Source of the DNA: Amycolatopsis iheyensis | Lineage (GTDB): Bacteria; Actinomycetota; Actinomycetes; Mycobacteriales; Pseudonocardiaceae | Direction: 5' to 3' | Assembly: GCF_024703995.1 (NCBI RefSeq) | Contig: NZ_JAMXQV010000012.1 | Location: 186,001-250,000 of the forward strand | DNA: 64,000 bases | Shown: positions 16,138-25,500 of the stretch, one piece after another | Numbering within the stretch: position 1 is the stretch's first letter | How the letters are laid out: the number at the start of each line of letters is the position of its first letter | Notes under the pieces: model-generated | The model's input: only the letters and a program-made list of their open reading frames with translations | Told to the model about the DNA's origin: nothing | The model's database searches: none | Position numbers and translations under genes: made by a program

Positions 16138-17125
16138 CGGCCACCGCCGGGGTGTCGTTCCACTGCAGGCGCGCGATGGTGTCGAGGATCCGGTCGACGT
16201 CGGGCAGCTGGTGGCGCTCGAGCTTCGGCGCCGGGTAGGGGATGTCGAGCCCGGTCACGCGCAGCACGGGCGCGTGCAGCTGGTGGAAGCACTGCTCGGT
16301 GACGCGCGCGACGACCTCGGCGCCGTAGCCGCCGAAGCCGGCTGCCTCGTGCACGACCACGGCCCGGCCGGTGCGACGCACGGACGCGGTCACGGTCTCG
16401 TCGTCGAACGGGCTCAACGAGCGCAGGTCCACGACCTCGACGTCCCAGCCCTCTTCCTTCGCCGCTTCGGCGGTCTCCATGGCGGTGGCGACCATCGGGC
16501 CGTACGCGATGAGCGTGACGTCCTTTCCGTGTCGTCGCACGACGGCCTGGTCCATGGCCGGGCCGGAGCGGGTGAAGCTCACCTCTTCGGCGGACCAGTA
16601 GCGGCACTTCGGCTCGAGGAAGACGACCGGGTCCGGCGAGTCGATGGCGTCGCGCAGCAGGTCGTAGGCGTCCTGCGCGGTGCCCGGCGTGACGACGCGC
16701 AGGCCCGGCGTGTGCGTGTAGTAGACCTCGCTGGAGTCGCAGTGGTGCTCGACGCCGCCGATGCCGCCGGCGTAGGGGATGCGGATGACCATCGGCAGCG
16801 AGAGCGCGCCGCGGGTGCGGTTGCGCAGCTTCGCCACGTGCGAGGTGATCTGCTCGAACGCCGGGTAGGCGAAGGCGTCGAACTGCATCTCGACGACCGG
16901 GCGGAAGCCGCCCATGGCCATCCCGACGGCGAACCCGACGATGCCGGACTCGGCCAGCGGCGTGTCGAAGCAGCGGTCCTCGCCGAAGTCGGCGGTGATG
17001 CCGTCGGTGACCCGGAAGACGCCGCCGAGCGTGCCGACGTCCTCGCCGAAGACCAGCACGCGGTCGTCGTCCTTGAGCGCGTCGCGCAGGGCCGCGTTGA
17101 GCGCCTGCGCCATCGTGGTCGTCAT
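16130..17125 (-). CDS. bkdB: Branched-chain 2-oxoacid dehydrogenase E1 beta
   Basis: 331 residues from ATG at 17125 (MTTTMAQALNAALRDAL), one base overlapping the E1alpha stop (TGATG). Transketolase pyrimidine-binding part (~1-180) has VFGEDVGTLGGVFRVTDGI and FDTPLAESGIVGFAVG. The C-terminal transketolase domain has LIAYGPMVATAMETAEA. It forms the alpha2beta2 thiamine diphosphate decarboxylase with BkdA. A longer in-frame start to 17359 is rejected since it would overlap bkdA fully. Confidence 0.92.
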   Translation of the reverse strand: MTTTMAQALNAALRDALKDDDRVLVFGEDVGTLGGVFRVTDGITADFGEDRCFDTPLAESGIVGFAVGMAMGGFRPVVEMQFDAFAYPAFEQITSHVAKLRNRTRGALSLPMVIRIPYAGGIGGVEHHCDSSEVYYTHTPGLRVVTPGTAQDAYDLLRDAIDSPDPVVFLEPKCRYWSAEEVSFTRSGPAMDQAVVRRHGKDVTLIAYGPMVATAMETAEAAKEEGWDVEVVDLRSLSPFDDETVTASVRRTGRAVVVHEAAGFGGYGAEVVARVTEQCFHQLHAPVLRVTGLDIPYPAPKLERHQLPDVDRILDTIARLQWNDTPAVAGA

Positions 17126-18189
17126 CAGGCCTCCAGCTCGGCTTCGAGGGCGGCCCGCTGACGTTCCAGCTGGCGGGTCGGCTCGGCGTAGACGTGGTCG
17201 AACAGGGACATCGGGTCCAGCTCGGCGTCGGCGTTGAGGGTGTCGCGGACGGACTGGGCGAACTCCTCGGCTTCTTGCTGGTACCGCTCGATGTCGTTTT
17301 TGGTCAGGTCGTCTTTCAGATAGGTCTCGAGCCGCTTGAGCGGGTCTGCTTCGCGCCACTTCGCGACTTCGCCGGCGTCGCGGTAGCGGGTGGCGTCGTC
17401 GGCGTTGGTGTGCGCGTCGATGCGGTAGGTGTGGGCCTCGACGAGCACCGGCCCCTGGCCTTCGCGGGCGTGCTTCACGGCGTCGTCGAGCACGGCGAGG
17501 ACCGCGACGGCGTCGTTGCCGTCGACCTGCTCCGAGCGCATCCCGTAGCCGATCCCCTTGTAGGCCAGCGCGGGCGCGGCGCTCTGCTTCTCGAAGGGGA
17601 CGGAGATGGCGTAGCGGTTGTTCTGCACGAAGAACACGACGGGCGCTTTGAAGACGGCCGCGAAGTTGAGCGCCTCGTGGAAGTCGCCTTCGCTGGTGGC
17701 GCCGTCCCCGATGAGCGCGAGCGCGACGGCGTCCTCACCGCGTCGCTGCATCGCGTGCGCGAGCCCGGCGGCGTGCAGCGTCTGCGTCGCGAGCGGAGTG
17801 CACTGGGGCGCGACGCGCGTCTCGGCGGGGTTGTAGCCGCAGTGCGCGTCGCCGCGAAGCAGCGTCAGGACTTCGCCGGGCTTCAGGCCACGCGCGATGA
17901 GGGCGACCGAGTCCCGGTAGGTCGGGAAGAGCCAGTCGTTCTCGGCGAGCGCGAGCGCGGCGGCGACCTGGCAGGCCTCCTGGCCGGCGCTGGACGGGTA
18001 GACGGCAAGGCGGCCCTGCTTGGTGAGCGCGGTCGCCTGGACGTCGAACCGGCGGCCCAGGACCATCAGCCGGTAAGCCTCCTCGAGCCGGTCACGGGCC
18101 GGCTCGGCGTACTCGCCGTGCTGGTCGACGCGCGTCCCGTCCTCGGCGACGAACCGCACCGGCGACGCGGACGGCAGCAAGGTCTCCAT
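17125..18189 (-). CDS. bkdA: Branched-chain 2-oxoacid dehydrogenase E1 alpha
   Basis: 354 residues from ATG at 18189, with GAGGTGG 6-12 bases upstream. The thiamine diphosphate motif GDGATSEGDFHEALN and NN pair (FFVQNNRYAISVP) are present near residues 165-200. FPTYRDSVALIARG and the phosphorylation-loop-like HTNADDATRYRD are conserved in BCKDH/PDH E1alpha. It decarboxylates branched 2-oxoacids, handing the acyl group to the E2 lipoyl arm. First gene of the operon, divergent from an Lrp-type regulator. A pyruvate specificity cannot be excluded by eye. Confidence 0.91.
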   Translation of the reverse strand: METLLPSASPVRFVAEDGTRVDQHGEYAEPARDRLEEAYRLMVLGRRFDVQATALTKQGRLAVYPSSAGQEACQVAAALALAENDWLFPTYRDSVALIARGLKPGEVLTLLRGDAHCGYNPAETRVAPQCTPLATQTLHAAGLAHAMQRRGEDAVALALIGDGATSEGDFHEALNFAAVFKAPVVFFVQNNRYAISVPFEKQSAAPALAYKGIGYGMRSEQVDGNDAVAVLAVLDDAVKHAREGQGPVLVEAHTYRIDAHTNADDATRYRDAGEVAKWREADPLKRLETYLKDDLTKNDIERYQQEAEEFAQSVRDTLNADAELDPMSLFDHVYAEPTRQLERQRAALEAELEA

Positions 18190-18263
18190 GGACACCACCT
18201 CTCGCAGACATATGATGCTGAAATGGTGGTTCTTGGCGGTCTTGTGTTCAAGGTCTCGGCGAA
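18190..18263. promoter_or_regulatory. Divergent bkd / lrp promoter region
   Basis: This 74-bp gap is visibly AT-richer than its surroundings (CATATGATGCTGAAATGGTG and neighbours) and must hold both promoters. Lrp/BkdR proteins usually bind such AT-rich divergent regions. I do not see a clean palindrome. Confidence 0.35.
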
Positions 18264-18797
18264 ATGAGCGACAAACGGCCCCTGACGGGTGCTCCTGGTG
18301 ACCAAACGTCTTCGACGACGTCGGCTGTCGGCGCCCCGCCGGGACGAACGGCCCCCGCCCTGGACGAGGTCGACCGGGCCATGCTCGCGGAGCTGTCGAC
18401 GGACGGCCGCCTGGCGGTGCGCGCACTGGCGGAGAAGCTGCACATCTCGCGCACGAACGCGTACGCGCGGTTGGAGCGCCTGATGGCGGAGGGCGTGATC
18501 ACGGGCTTCGGCGCCCGCATCGACCCGCGCCGCGCCGGCCTGGGCACGTCGGCGTACATCATGGTGACGGTGGAGCAGACATCGTGGCGCACGATGGCCA
18601 CGGACCTGCACGAGATCCCGTACGTCGACCACGTGGCCCTGGTGGGCGGCGACTTCGACATCCTGCTGCTGGTGCGGACGCCGGACAACCAGACGCTGCG
18701 GGATGTGGTCCTGGAGCGCCTGCAGGCCCTCGAAGGCGTCCGGTCGACGCGGACGTGGCTGATCTTCGAGGAGCTGCCGGGCTCGGTGCTTTCCTGA
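18264..18797 (+). CDS. bkdR: Lrp/AsnC-family regulator of the bkd operon (BkdR-like)
   Basis: 177 residues. After a 30-residue low-complexity N-terminus comes an AsnC HTH (LDEVDRAMLAELSTDGRLAV; ALAEKLHISRTNAYARLERL, residues ~32-75). The RAM effector domain (~90-165) includes SAYIMVTVEQ and DHVALVGGDFDILLLV. It is divergent from bkdABC, the classic arrangement for BkdR, which senses branched-chain amino acids. Its stop lies two bases from the convergent TauD-type oxygenase stop. Confidence 0.9.
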   Translation: MSDKRPLTGAPGDQTSSTTSAVGAPPGRTAPALDEVDRAMLAELSTDGRLAVRALAEKLHISRTNAYARLERLMAEGVITGFGARIDPRRAGLGTSAYIMVTVEQTSWRTMATDLHEIPYVDHVALVGGDFDILLLVRTPDNQTLRDVVLERLQALEGVRSTRTWLIFEELPGSVLS

Positions 18798-18799
18798 GT

Positions 18800-19729
18800 T
18801 CAGGTCATCGCGACGGTGACCCGGCGCCGGCCCGTGTATGGCGAACGCCCGTGCAGCGCCAGCACGTTGTCCACGAACAGCACTTCACCGGCCCGCCACG
18901 GCCGGACGAGCTTGTTGCGCTCGGCGGCCGCCCGCACCTGGGCCAGGTCCGCGTCGGGGATCCGGGTGCCGTCGCCGTAGGTCACCCACTGCGGCAGGTC
19001 CTCCTCGACGCCGGCCAGGGCCAGCATCGCCTCGGCGGCTTCGGCCGGCAGGCTCGACGGGTGCCACTGCTCGGCCTGGTTGAACCACGCCGGCTCACCG
19101 GTTTCCGGGTGCCGCCGCACGCCCGGGCGGTTCTGCGCGACGCGCAAGCCGCCTTCGCGGGTCCAGCTCCACGTGGCCCGCGACGCCGCCAGGAACGACT
19201 CCACGACGGCGCGGTCGTCGCTCTCGAACGTCTCCTGCCACGACTTGCCGAAGCCGTGCCCGCCGTGCAGGAGCTGGTGGTAACGGACCCCCTTGTCCTC
19301 GAACCGGTGCCGCACCGCGGGTTCGAGGTCCGCGAGCAGCGCCCGGCCGTCGCACACCGGGGTGGCGCCGCCGGTCTCGGCGGCCAGCAGGCAGGCGAAG
19401 TAGAGCCGCCGCGGCGCCGCGGCAGCGTAGGAAAGCTCGTTGTGCAACGAGATCTCGAACTGCGCCGGGTACTCCGTCGAGGTGAAGACGCCGTCGGCCA
19501 GCGACTTCCGTGGCGTGTTGCCGCCGCGGTAGCTGTCCAGCGGCGCGCCGAACCCGCTCACCACCTCGTGCAGGTCCGCCGGCTCGGCGACGCCGAGCCC
19601 CCGCACGACGACCGCGCCGTCGCGCAGGCACGCCGCCTCGATCTCGGCGCGGCGGTCCGGGAGCTCCGCCCTCGTCGCGCTCAGCACGGTCAGCGTGGTC
19701 CCGCCGTGGCTCAGCTTTTCGTCAGTCAT
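18800..19729 (-). CDS. TauD/TfdA-type Fe(II)/2-oxoglutarate dioxygenase (amino acid beta-hydroxylase candidate)
   Basis: 309 residues. The metal triad is H96-N-E98 (SLHNELSY) and the distal H293 in NVLALHGRSPYTGRRRV, with R301-R303 for 2-oxoglutarate. An Asp/Glu swap at the second ligand, as here, is tolerated in clavaminate-synthase-like members. NRPS-associated relatives such as SyrP and AsnO hydroxylate the beta carbon of Asp/Asn, bound to a carrier or free. It is the last gene of the NRPS operon, its start overlapping the T-C protein stop by eight bases. Hydroxylation of a carrier-bound aspartyl or methylaspartyl residue is the leading inference. Confidence 0.82.
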   Translation of the reverse strand: MTDEKLSHGGTTLTVLSATRAELPDRRAEIEAACLRDGAVVVRGLGVAEPADLHEVVSGFGAPLDSYRGGNTPRKSLADGVFTSTEYPAQFEISLHNELSYAAAAPRRLYFACLLAAETGGATPVCDGRALLADLEPAVRHRFEDKGVRYHQLLHGGHGFGKSWQETFESDDRAVVESFLAASRATWSWTREGGLRVAQNRPGVRRHPETGEPAWFNQAEQWHPSSLPAEAAEAMLALAGVEEDLPQWVTYGDGTRIPDADLAQVRAAAERNKLVRPWRAGEVLFVDNVLALHGRSPYTGRRRVTVAMT

Positions 19730-21263
19730 CTGGGGTTCCCTCCGGTTGTGCGGTGCCGAGCTCCGAAACCCGCCGGCCGGACCGGGTGGCCACGGCGGCG
19801 AGGACCGCGCGGAAGCGACCGGCCAGCCGGACGGCGTCGGAGTGGTCGTAGAGCTGGGTGCGGTAGGTCAGGGCGCCGGTCAACGGCCCCCCGTCGTCGG
19901 TCACGGCGAAGAAGGTGTCGCACTTGGCGCCACCGGTGTCCACGTCGAGCCAGGTGACCTCGAGCCCGGCCAGCGCCGGGTCCGGCACGGGTTCGTTGTG
20001 GACGGTCAGCATGACCTGGAACAGCGGGCGGTACGCGGGATCGCGCCGGACGTCCGCCGCCTCGACCACGCGGTCGAAGGACACGTGCGCGTGGTCCAGC
20101 GCGCCCATCGTGGCGGCCCGGACCCGGCCGACGAGCTCGGTCACGACCGGATCCCCCGAGTGGTCGGCCCGGATCGCGACGGTGTTGATGAAGCAGCCGA
20201 CGACCGGCTCGGCCGCCGCGTCGTCGCGGCCGGCGACCGACGTCGCGACGACGACGTCGGTCTCGCCCGTCTCCTGGGAAAGCAGTACTTGCAGCGCGGT
20301 CATCAGCACGGTGTAGGTCGTGGTCCGGCACGACCGGGCCAGCGCCCGCACCGCCGCCGAAAGGTCCGCGCCCAGGTCGAACGGAATGGTCGCGCCGTCG
20401 TCCGTCAGCACGGCCGGACGGGGCCGGGCGGCCGGGAAGGTGGTGCGGTCGGGCGCCCCACGCAGCTCCTCTGCCCACCACGTCACGTCGGCCTCGGTCG
20501 GCGGCCGCTGGGGGACGTCCGCGTACTGCGGGGGCGCGGCGGCGGGCGCCGGGCCGAGTCCCCGGTGGAACGCGTAGAGCTCCCCCAGCTCGTCGAGCAG
20601 GATCCGGCGTGACCAGCCGTCCGCGGCGATGTGGTGCACGGTCATCGCCAAGACGTGGTCGGCGCGCCCGGTCCGCCCGATCGCCGCGCGGAACACGGGA
20701 CCGGTGGCGAGCTCGAACGGCGCGCGGACCCGCGCCCGGACCCACGCGCCGGCCTCGTCCGGCGGCACCCGGGCCATCCCGACGGCGAACCCGCCGGCGT
20801 CGTCGGTCACCGCGTACGGCTCCCCGTCCCGGTCGGGGTAACGCGTACGCAGGATCCGGTGCCGGGCGGCCAGGTCGCGCACGGCCGCCCGCAGCGCCGT
20901 GGTGTCGAGCGGTCCGCGGATCCGCAGGACCAGCGGGATGTGGTACGACGGCGCGCCTTCGGAGAACAGCTCGAGGAACCACTGCCGGCGCTGGGCCGCC
21001 GACAGCTCCGCCGGGTCCGTGCGCGGCGGCGCGGCCGGCGGGAGCACGTCGGCGCCCGCCACGAGCTCGGCGAGCTCCCCCAGCACGGGCGAACCGAACA
21101 CCGCGGTCGCCGGCAGGTCGATCCGCAGCTCCGCGCGCAGCCGGGCCATCAGCCGGGTGGCGGCGATGGAATCCCCGCCCAGCACGAAGAAGTCGTCGTG
21201 CGCGCCGGGTTCCGGCACGCGCAGCACCTCCGCCCAGATGCGCGCCACCGCGGCCCGGCTCAC
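19722..21263 (-). CDS. NRPS carrier-condensation (T-C) didomain protein
   Basis: 513 residues from GTG at 21263, overlapping the MFS stop (GTGA). Residues ~1-75 are a carrier domain with phosphopantetheine Ser32 (DDFFVLGGDSIAATRL). Residues ~90-510 are a condensation domain with active-site HHIAADG (H210 onward) and SVAGRDDAAAEPVVGCFINT. There is no adenylation domain, so the carrier must be loaded in trans. The C domain would then condense its cargo with another module. Placement after the TE-containing gene is against simple collinearity: it may act as a starter module or a platform for the following oxygenase. Confidence 0.87.
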   Translation of the reverse strand: MSRAAVARIWAEVLRVPEPGAHDDFFVLGGDSIAATRLMARLRAELRIDLPATAVFGSPVLGELAELVAGADVLPPAAPPRTDPAELSAAQRRQWFLELFSEGAPSYHIPLVLRIRGPLDTTALRAAVRDLAARHRILRTRYPDRDGEPYAVTDDAGGFAVGMARVPPDEAGAWVRARVRAPFELATGPVFRAAIGRTGRADHVLAMTVHHIAADGWSRRILLDELGELYAFHRGLGPAPAAAPPQYADVPQRPPTEADVTWWAEELRGAPDRTTFPAARPRPAVLTDDGATIPFDLGADLSAAVRALARSCRTTTYTVLMTALQVLLSQETGETDVVVATSVAGRDDAAAEPVVGCFINTVAIRADHSGDPVVTELVGRVRAATMGALDHAHVSFDRVVEAADVRRDPAYRPLFQVMLTVHNEPVPDPALAGLEVTWLDVDTGGAKCDTFFAVTDDGGPLTGALTYRTQLYDHSDAVRLAGRFRAVLAAVATRSGRRVSELGTAQPEGTPDD

Positions 21264-22558
21264 GAGCCCACCTTCACCAGGTCTTCCTCGCCGCGGACCT
21301 TCGGCAGCGGGGAGCGCAGCAGGAAGAAGATCGGCACGAGGACACCGACCGCGCCGACGAGGATCGTCGTGCGGAGCCCGATGACGTCGCCCGCGAACCC
21401 GGCCGCGAGCGCGCCGAAGGGCGCCAGGCCCAGGCCGAACGCGCGGAACGTCGCCGCCACCCGGCCCTGCATGTCGTCCGGCGTGATGGCCTGGCGGATC
21501 GTCGTGACGCTGATCCCGCCGAGCGGCATCGTGAAGCCGAACAGGACCTGGGCGGCGCCCAGCATCCCGACGGCCAGCCAAGGCGGCCCGCCGGCCAGCG
21601 GCACGAGCAGGTACGAGGTGTTGCCGCCGAGCGCGGCGATCACGCACATCCGGCCCAGCCCGATCTTCTTGATCAGCCGCGGCGCCAGGATGGAGCCGAC
21701 GATCGCACCGGGCCCGGCGAGCGTCAGCACCACCGCGATCGTGCTCGCCGACAGGTGCAGCTCGCGGTAGGTGAAGACGAAGTACAGCGCCTGGATCCCG
21801 GGCACGAAGAACATGAAGAACGCGGTCGAGAGGAGCGTCGGGCGCAGGAGCGGCTCCGTCCACACGAGACGGAGCCCGGAGCGGATGGACCGCAGGACTC
21901 CCGGCTGCTTCTCGGTGTTCCGGCTCGGCGGCTCCTCGGGCTTGCGGATCAGCACCAGCAGGACCGCCGAAACCAGGAACGACACGACGTCCACGAGGAC
22001 GACCGTCGCCGCCGAGAGCCAGCGCAGCAGGATCGCGGTCAGCCCCGGCCCGGCCACCTCGGCCGTGGACATGCTCAGCTGCAGCTTGCTGTTGCCCTCG
22101 GCGAGGTTGCGGCGGTCGACCAGGAACGGCAGGTAGGCCGCCCAGGCGACGTCGAAGATCACCGTCAGGAACCCGACCAGGAGCATGACCACGAACAGCC
22201 AGCCCATGCCGAGCTGACCGCCGAAGTAGGCGATGGGCACCGAAGCCAGCAGCAACGCCCGGCCCAGGTCGGAGCCGGCGAGCAGCGGACGGCGCCGGAC
22301 CCGGTCCACCCACACCCCCACGAACAGGATCAGGATGTAGGGAGCCCGGCCCAGCGCCGTCAGCACCCCCATCTGGGCGGTCGTCGCGTGCAGGACGGCC
22401 ACGGCCACCAAGGGCAGCGCGACCACCGTCACCTCCGACCCGATCAGCGACAGGCTTTGCCCCGCCCAGAGCTTCAAGAAGTCGGGCTGGCGCCACAGCG
22501 TCTTGGGCGCCCGGTCCTCCGGGCGCGGCGCGTCGAGCTCGGTCAGTTCACTGGACAC
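21260..22558 (-). CDS. MFS exporter (EntS-like MFS_3 family)
   Basis: 432 residues with about 12 membrane spans beginning at FLKLWAGQSLSLIGSEVTVV (~27) and a central charged loop (~200-225, RKPEEPPSRNTEKQPGV). Motif-A-like loop VGVWVDRVRRRPLLAGSDLGR is present (quoted in part). This resembles the MFS_3 group used for siderophore and peptide export. It sits inside the NRPS operon between the TE module (11-base overlap) and the T-C protein, so export of the finished peptide or self-resistance is the likely role. Confidence 0.86.
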   Translation of the reverse strand: MSSELTELDAPRPEDRAPKTLWRQPDFLKLWAGQSLSLIGSEVTVVALPLVAVAVLHATTAQMGVLTALGRAPYILILFVGVWVDRVRRRPLLAGSDLGRALLLASVPIAYFGGQLGMGWLFVVMLLVGFLTVIFDVAWAAYLPFLVDRRNLAEGNSKLQLSMSTAEVAGPGLTAILLRWLSAATVVLVDVVSFLVSAVLLVLIRKPEEPPSRNTEKQPGVLRSIRSGLRLVWTEPLLRPTLLSTAFFMFFVPGIQALYFVFTYRELHLSASTIAVVLTLAGPGAIVGSILAPRLIKKIGLGRMCVIAALGGNTSYLLVPLAGGPPWLAVGMLGAAQVLFGFTMPLGGISVTTIRQAITPDDMQGRVAATFRAFGLGLAPFGALAAGFAGDVIGLRTTILVGAVGVLVPIFFLLRSPLPKVRGEEDLVKVGS

Positions 22559-25500
22559 CGTCGATCAGGCCCTTCAGGATCGCCGCGGCCCCACCGGCCT
22601 GCGGCTCGTCGGCAACATTCCCCCGGCTGCCCGGGATGGGCACCAGGCGCAGCTCGCCCCGCACGACTTCGCCCCAGCTGAAGTCGTCCTCGATCGGGAA
22701 GTCGTCGTCTTCGACCGGCTTCAGCAGCACCATGTCCCCGTCGTAGGGCTCGTGCCGGTAGCCGCCGAGCGCCATCGCGTTCGACCGGTAGACCCGCATG
22801 ATCCGCCGGGCCTGGTCCAGATCGGTGACCGCGGGGTTGAGGTCGCCCCGCCGCCCGGCCCCCTCGACGACGGCCAGCAGCTGTTCGTCGGCGCTCAGCC
22901 CGGCGAGGCTCTCCCGGTCGATCTCGAAGGGCCCGTCCGCCAGCGCGTACATCATCAACGTCGTGTCGTCGTAGAGGTCGGGTGAGATCGGGTTGTCGGC
23001 GTGCGACCAGAAGGCGACGACGAGGGGGACCTCGGCGCCGGCCCGGCGCAGCCGGCGGGCGACTTCCAGTGAAAGGTTGCCGCCCACGCAGAACCCGCCC
23101 ACGAAATACGGCCCTTCCGGACGGGCTTCGAGAATCCGCCGGGCGTAGTCGTCCGCCATCGCGTCGACGCTCGGGTGCGGTTCCTCCTGCGCGCCGAAGC
23201 CGCGGGCCGGGATGCCGTACACGGGCTGGTCTTCGCCGAGGTGCTTGGCGATCTTGTGGTAGCGGAAGACCTGGCCGCCCAGGCCGTGCACGAAGAACAG
23301 CGGCGGCTTCTTCCCGGTGGCCCGCAGCGGCACCACCGGCACCGACGGCGCGAGGAGCTCCGGGGCGCGGAGCACCGCCGCGAGCTGCTCGACGGTCGGG
23401 CCGGACAGCAGCGCGTCCATCGCGATGTCGCGGCCGAACTCCTGACGGATCCGCATGGTCAGCCGCAACGCGCTCAGCGAGTGCCCGCCCAGCGCGAAGA
23501 AGTCGTCCCGGACCCCCACTTCGGGCAGGTCGAGCGTCTCCTCCCACAACGCGACCAGCCGCCCCTCGATCAGGTCCCGCGGCGGCAGCCGGTCACCGCC
23601 GGGGGTGAGCGACGGCGCGGGCAGCGCGGCCCGGTCCACCTTTCCGCTGGGCAGGAACGGAAGCTCGTCGAGCACGACGTACGCGGTCGGCACGAGCGCC
23701 CGCGGCAGCCGGTCGGACAGGAACGCGCGCAGGACGGCCGCGGGCCGGGACAGCTCCCCGGTCCAGCGCAGGTACGCCACGAGCACGGGATCCCGGTCGC
23801 CCTCCTGGTGCGGGACGACGACCGCCTGCACCACGTCCGGGTGCTCCAGCAGCACGGCTTCGATCTCGCCCGGCTCGGTCCGCACGCCGCGGATCTTCAG
23901 CTGGCCGTCGGCGCGGCCGAGGAACTCCAGGACGCCGTCGGGCAGCCAGCGAACCAGGTCGCCGGTCCGGTACATGCGCTGCCCGGGCTCGGTGGCGAAC
24001 GGGTCGGGGACGAACCGCTCCGCCGTCAGCCCCGGCCGGCCGAGGTAGCCGCGGGCGAGCTGCCGCCCGCTGACGTGGAGCTCACCCGGCGTGCCGACCG
24101 GCACCGGTTCGCCCCGCGCGTCGAGCACCCGGGCCCGGACGTTCGCACTCGGCGGCCCGATCGGCACGACGTCGCCGGGTTGCCCGGCGCGGGCGGCGAA
24201 CTCGGTGACGCCGATGCCGGCCTCGGTCGGCCCGTAGAGGTTGTGCAGCCGAGCGTCCGACTGTGCGAGGAACGCTTCGGCGAGCGCGCGCGGCAACGCC
24301 TCGCCGACCGAAGCGATCTGCCGCAGCGACGGACAGCGGGCGAGCGTCCCGGCTTCGACCAGGGGCGCGAGCAGGCTGGGGACGAGGATCGCGGTCGTGA
24401 TCCCGAAGTCCCGGCAGGCCTGTTCGAACGCCGCCGGGTCCACCACCGTCTCGGTGGGCACCATGACCGCGGCGCCGCCCGCCGCGAACGCCGTGATGAG
24501 CTCCGCCAGCGACGCGTCGACGCTCAACGGCGAACGCTGGGCCATCCGGGTGTCCGGGCCGAGCCCGAGGCTCGCCGCCGCCACCAGCGGGTGGTGCGCG
24601 GCCGCCTCGTCCGAGAGCATGACGCCCTTCGGCCGCCCGGTCGACCCGGAGGTGAACAGGACGAAGGCGAGCGACGCGGGCGAACGCGGGGCGGGTGCCG
24701 GGCTCAGGCCCGTGGCGACCTCCTCGACAGCGTCGACCAGGACGACCTGCTGCGCGCTCGCGAACCGGTCACGCAGCCGGGCGCGGGTCACCAGCAGGTC
24801 CGCGCCCGCGGCGGCCATCAGCTCGGCCAGCCGCGCGTCGGGATGGCCCAGGTCGAGCGGCAGCACCGCGCTGCCGGCCTGCAGCACGGCCAGCATCGCG
24901 ATGACGGCTGACGCCGTCCGCGGCAGGCCGACGGCGACCACCGACTCACGGCCGGCGCCGGCCGCTTCGAGCCGGGCGGCGAGCGCGCCGGCCCGCCGCC
25001 AGAGCTCGGCGTAGGTCGTGGCGCCGTGCTCGTCGACGACGGCCACGGCGTCCGGCGTGGCCGCGGCCGCTCCGGCCACGAGCGCGTGCATCGCGGCCGG
25101 CCGGGTGAACGTGACCGCGGTGTCGTTCCACTCCTCGATCCGGGCCGGGTCGCCGGCGAGGAAGGGCTCGGCGGGCCGCGGGTCGCGGGCCGGGTCGGCG
25201 GCGATCTCCCCCAGCGCCGCGAGGTACCGGTCGAGCACCTCGGCGATCTGGGCCGCCGGGAACTGCGTGCGGTCGTGGGAAAGCATCATGACCAGCCCGC
25301 CGTGGTCGCGCGAGCGGGCGAACGCGGCGGCGAACGGGATGTCGGTGGTCTCGCGGTGGTCTCGCTCGACCAGCGTGACCGGGGCGTCGTCGTCGAGCGT
25401 GTCGTAGACGTGGAAGTCGCGGTAGTCGAAGCCGGTCTCGAACAGCGGCGAGCGTCCCGCGAGCCGCTGGATCTCGAACAACGGGAAGCGCCGGTGCGGC

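Noticed and set aside
22503..24911. Long open frames on the plus strand opposite the NRPS genes
   Set aside because: They are antisense shadows caused by high GC; they have Arg/Gly/Pro-rich nonsense composition, while the minus strand encodes clear NRPS domains.
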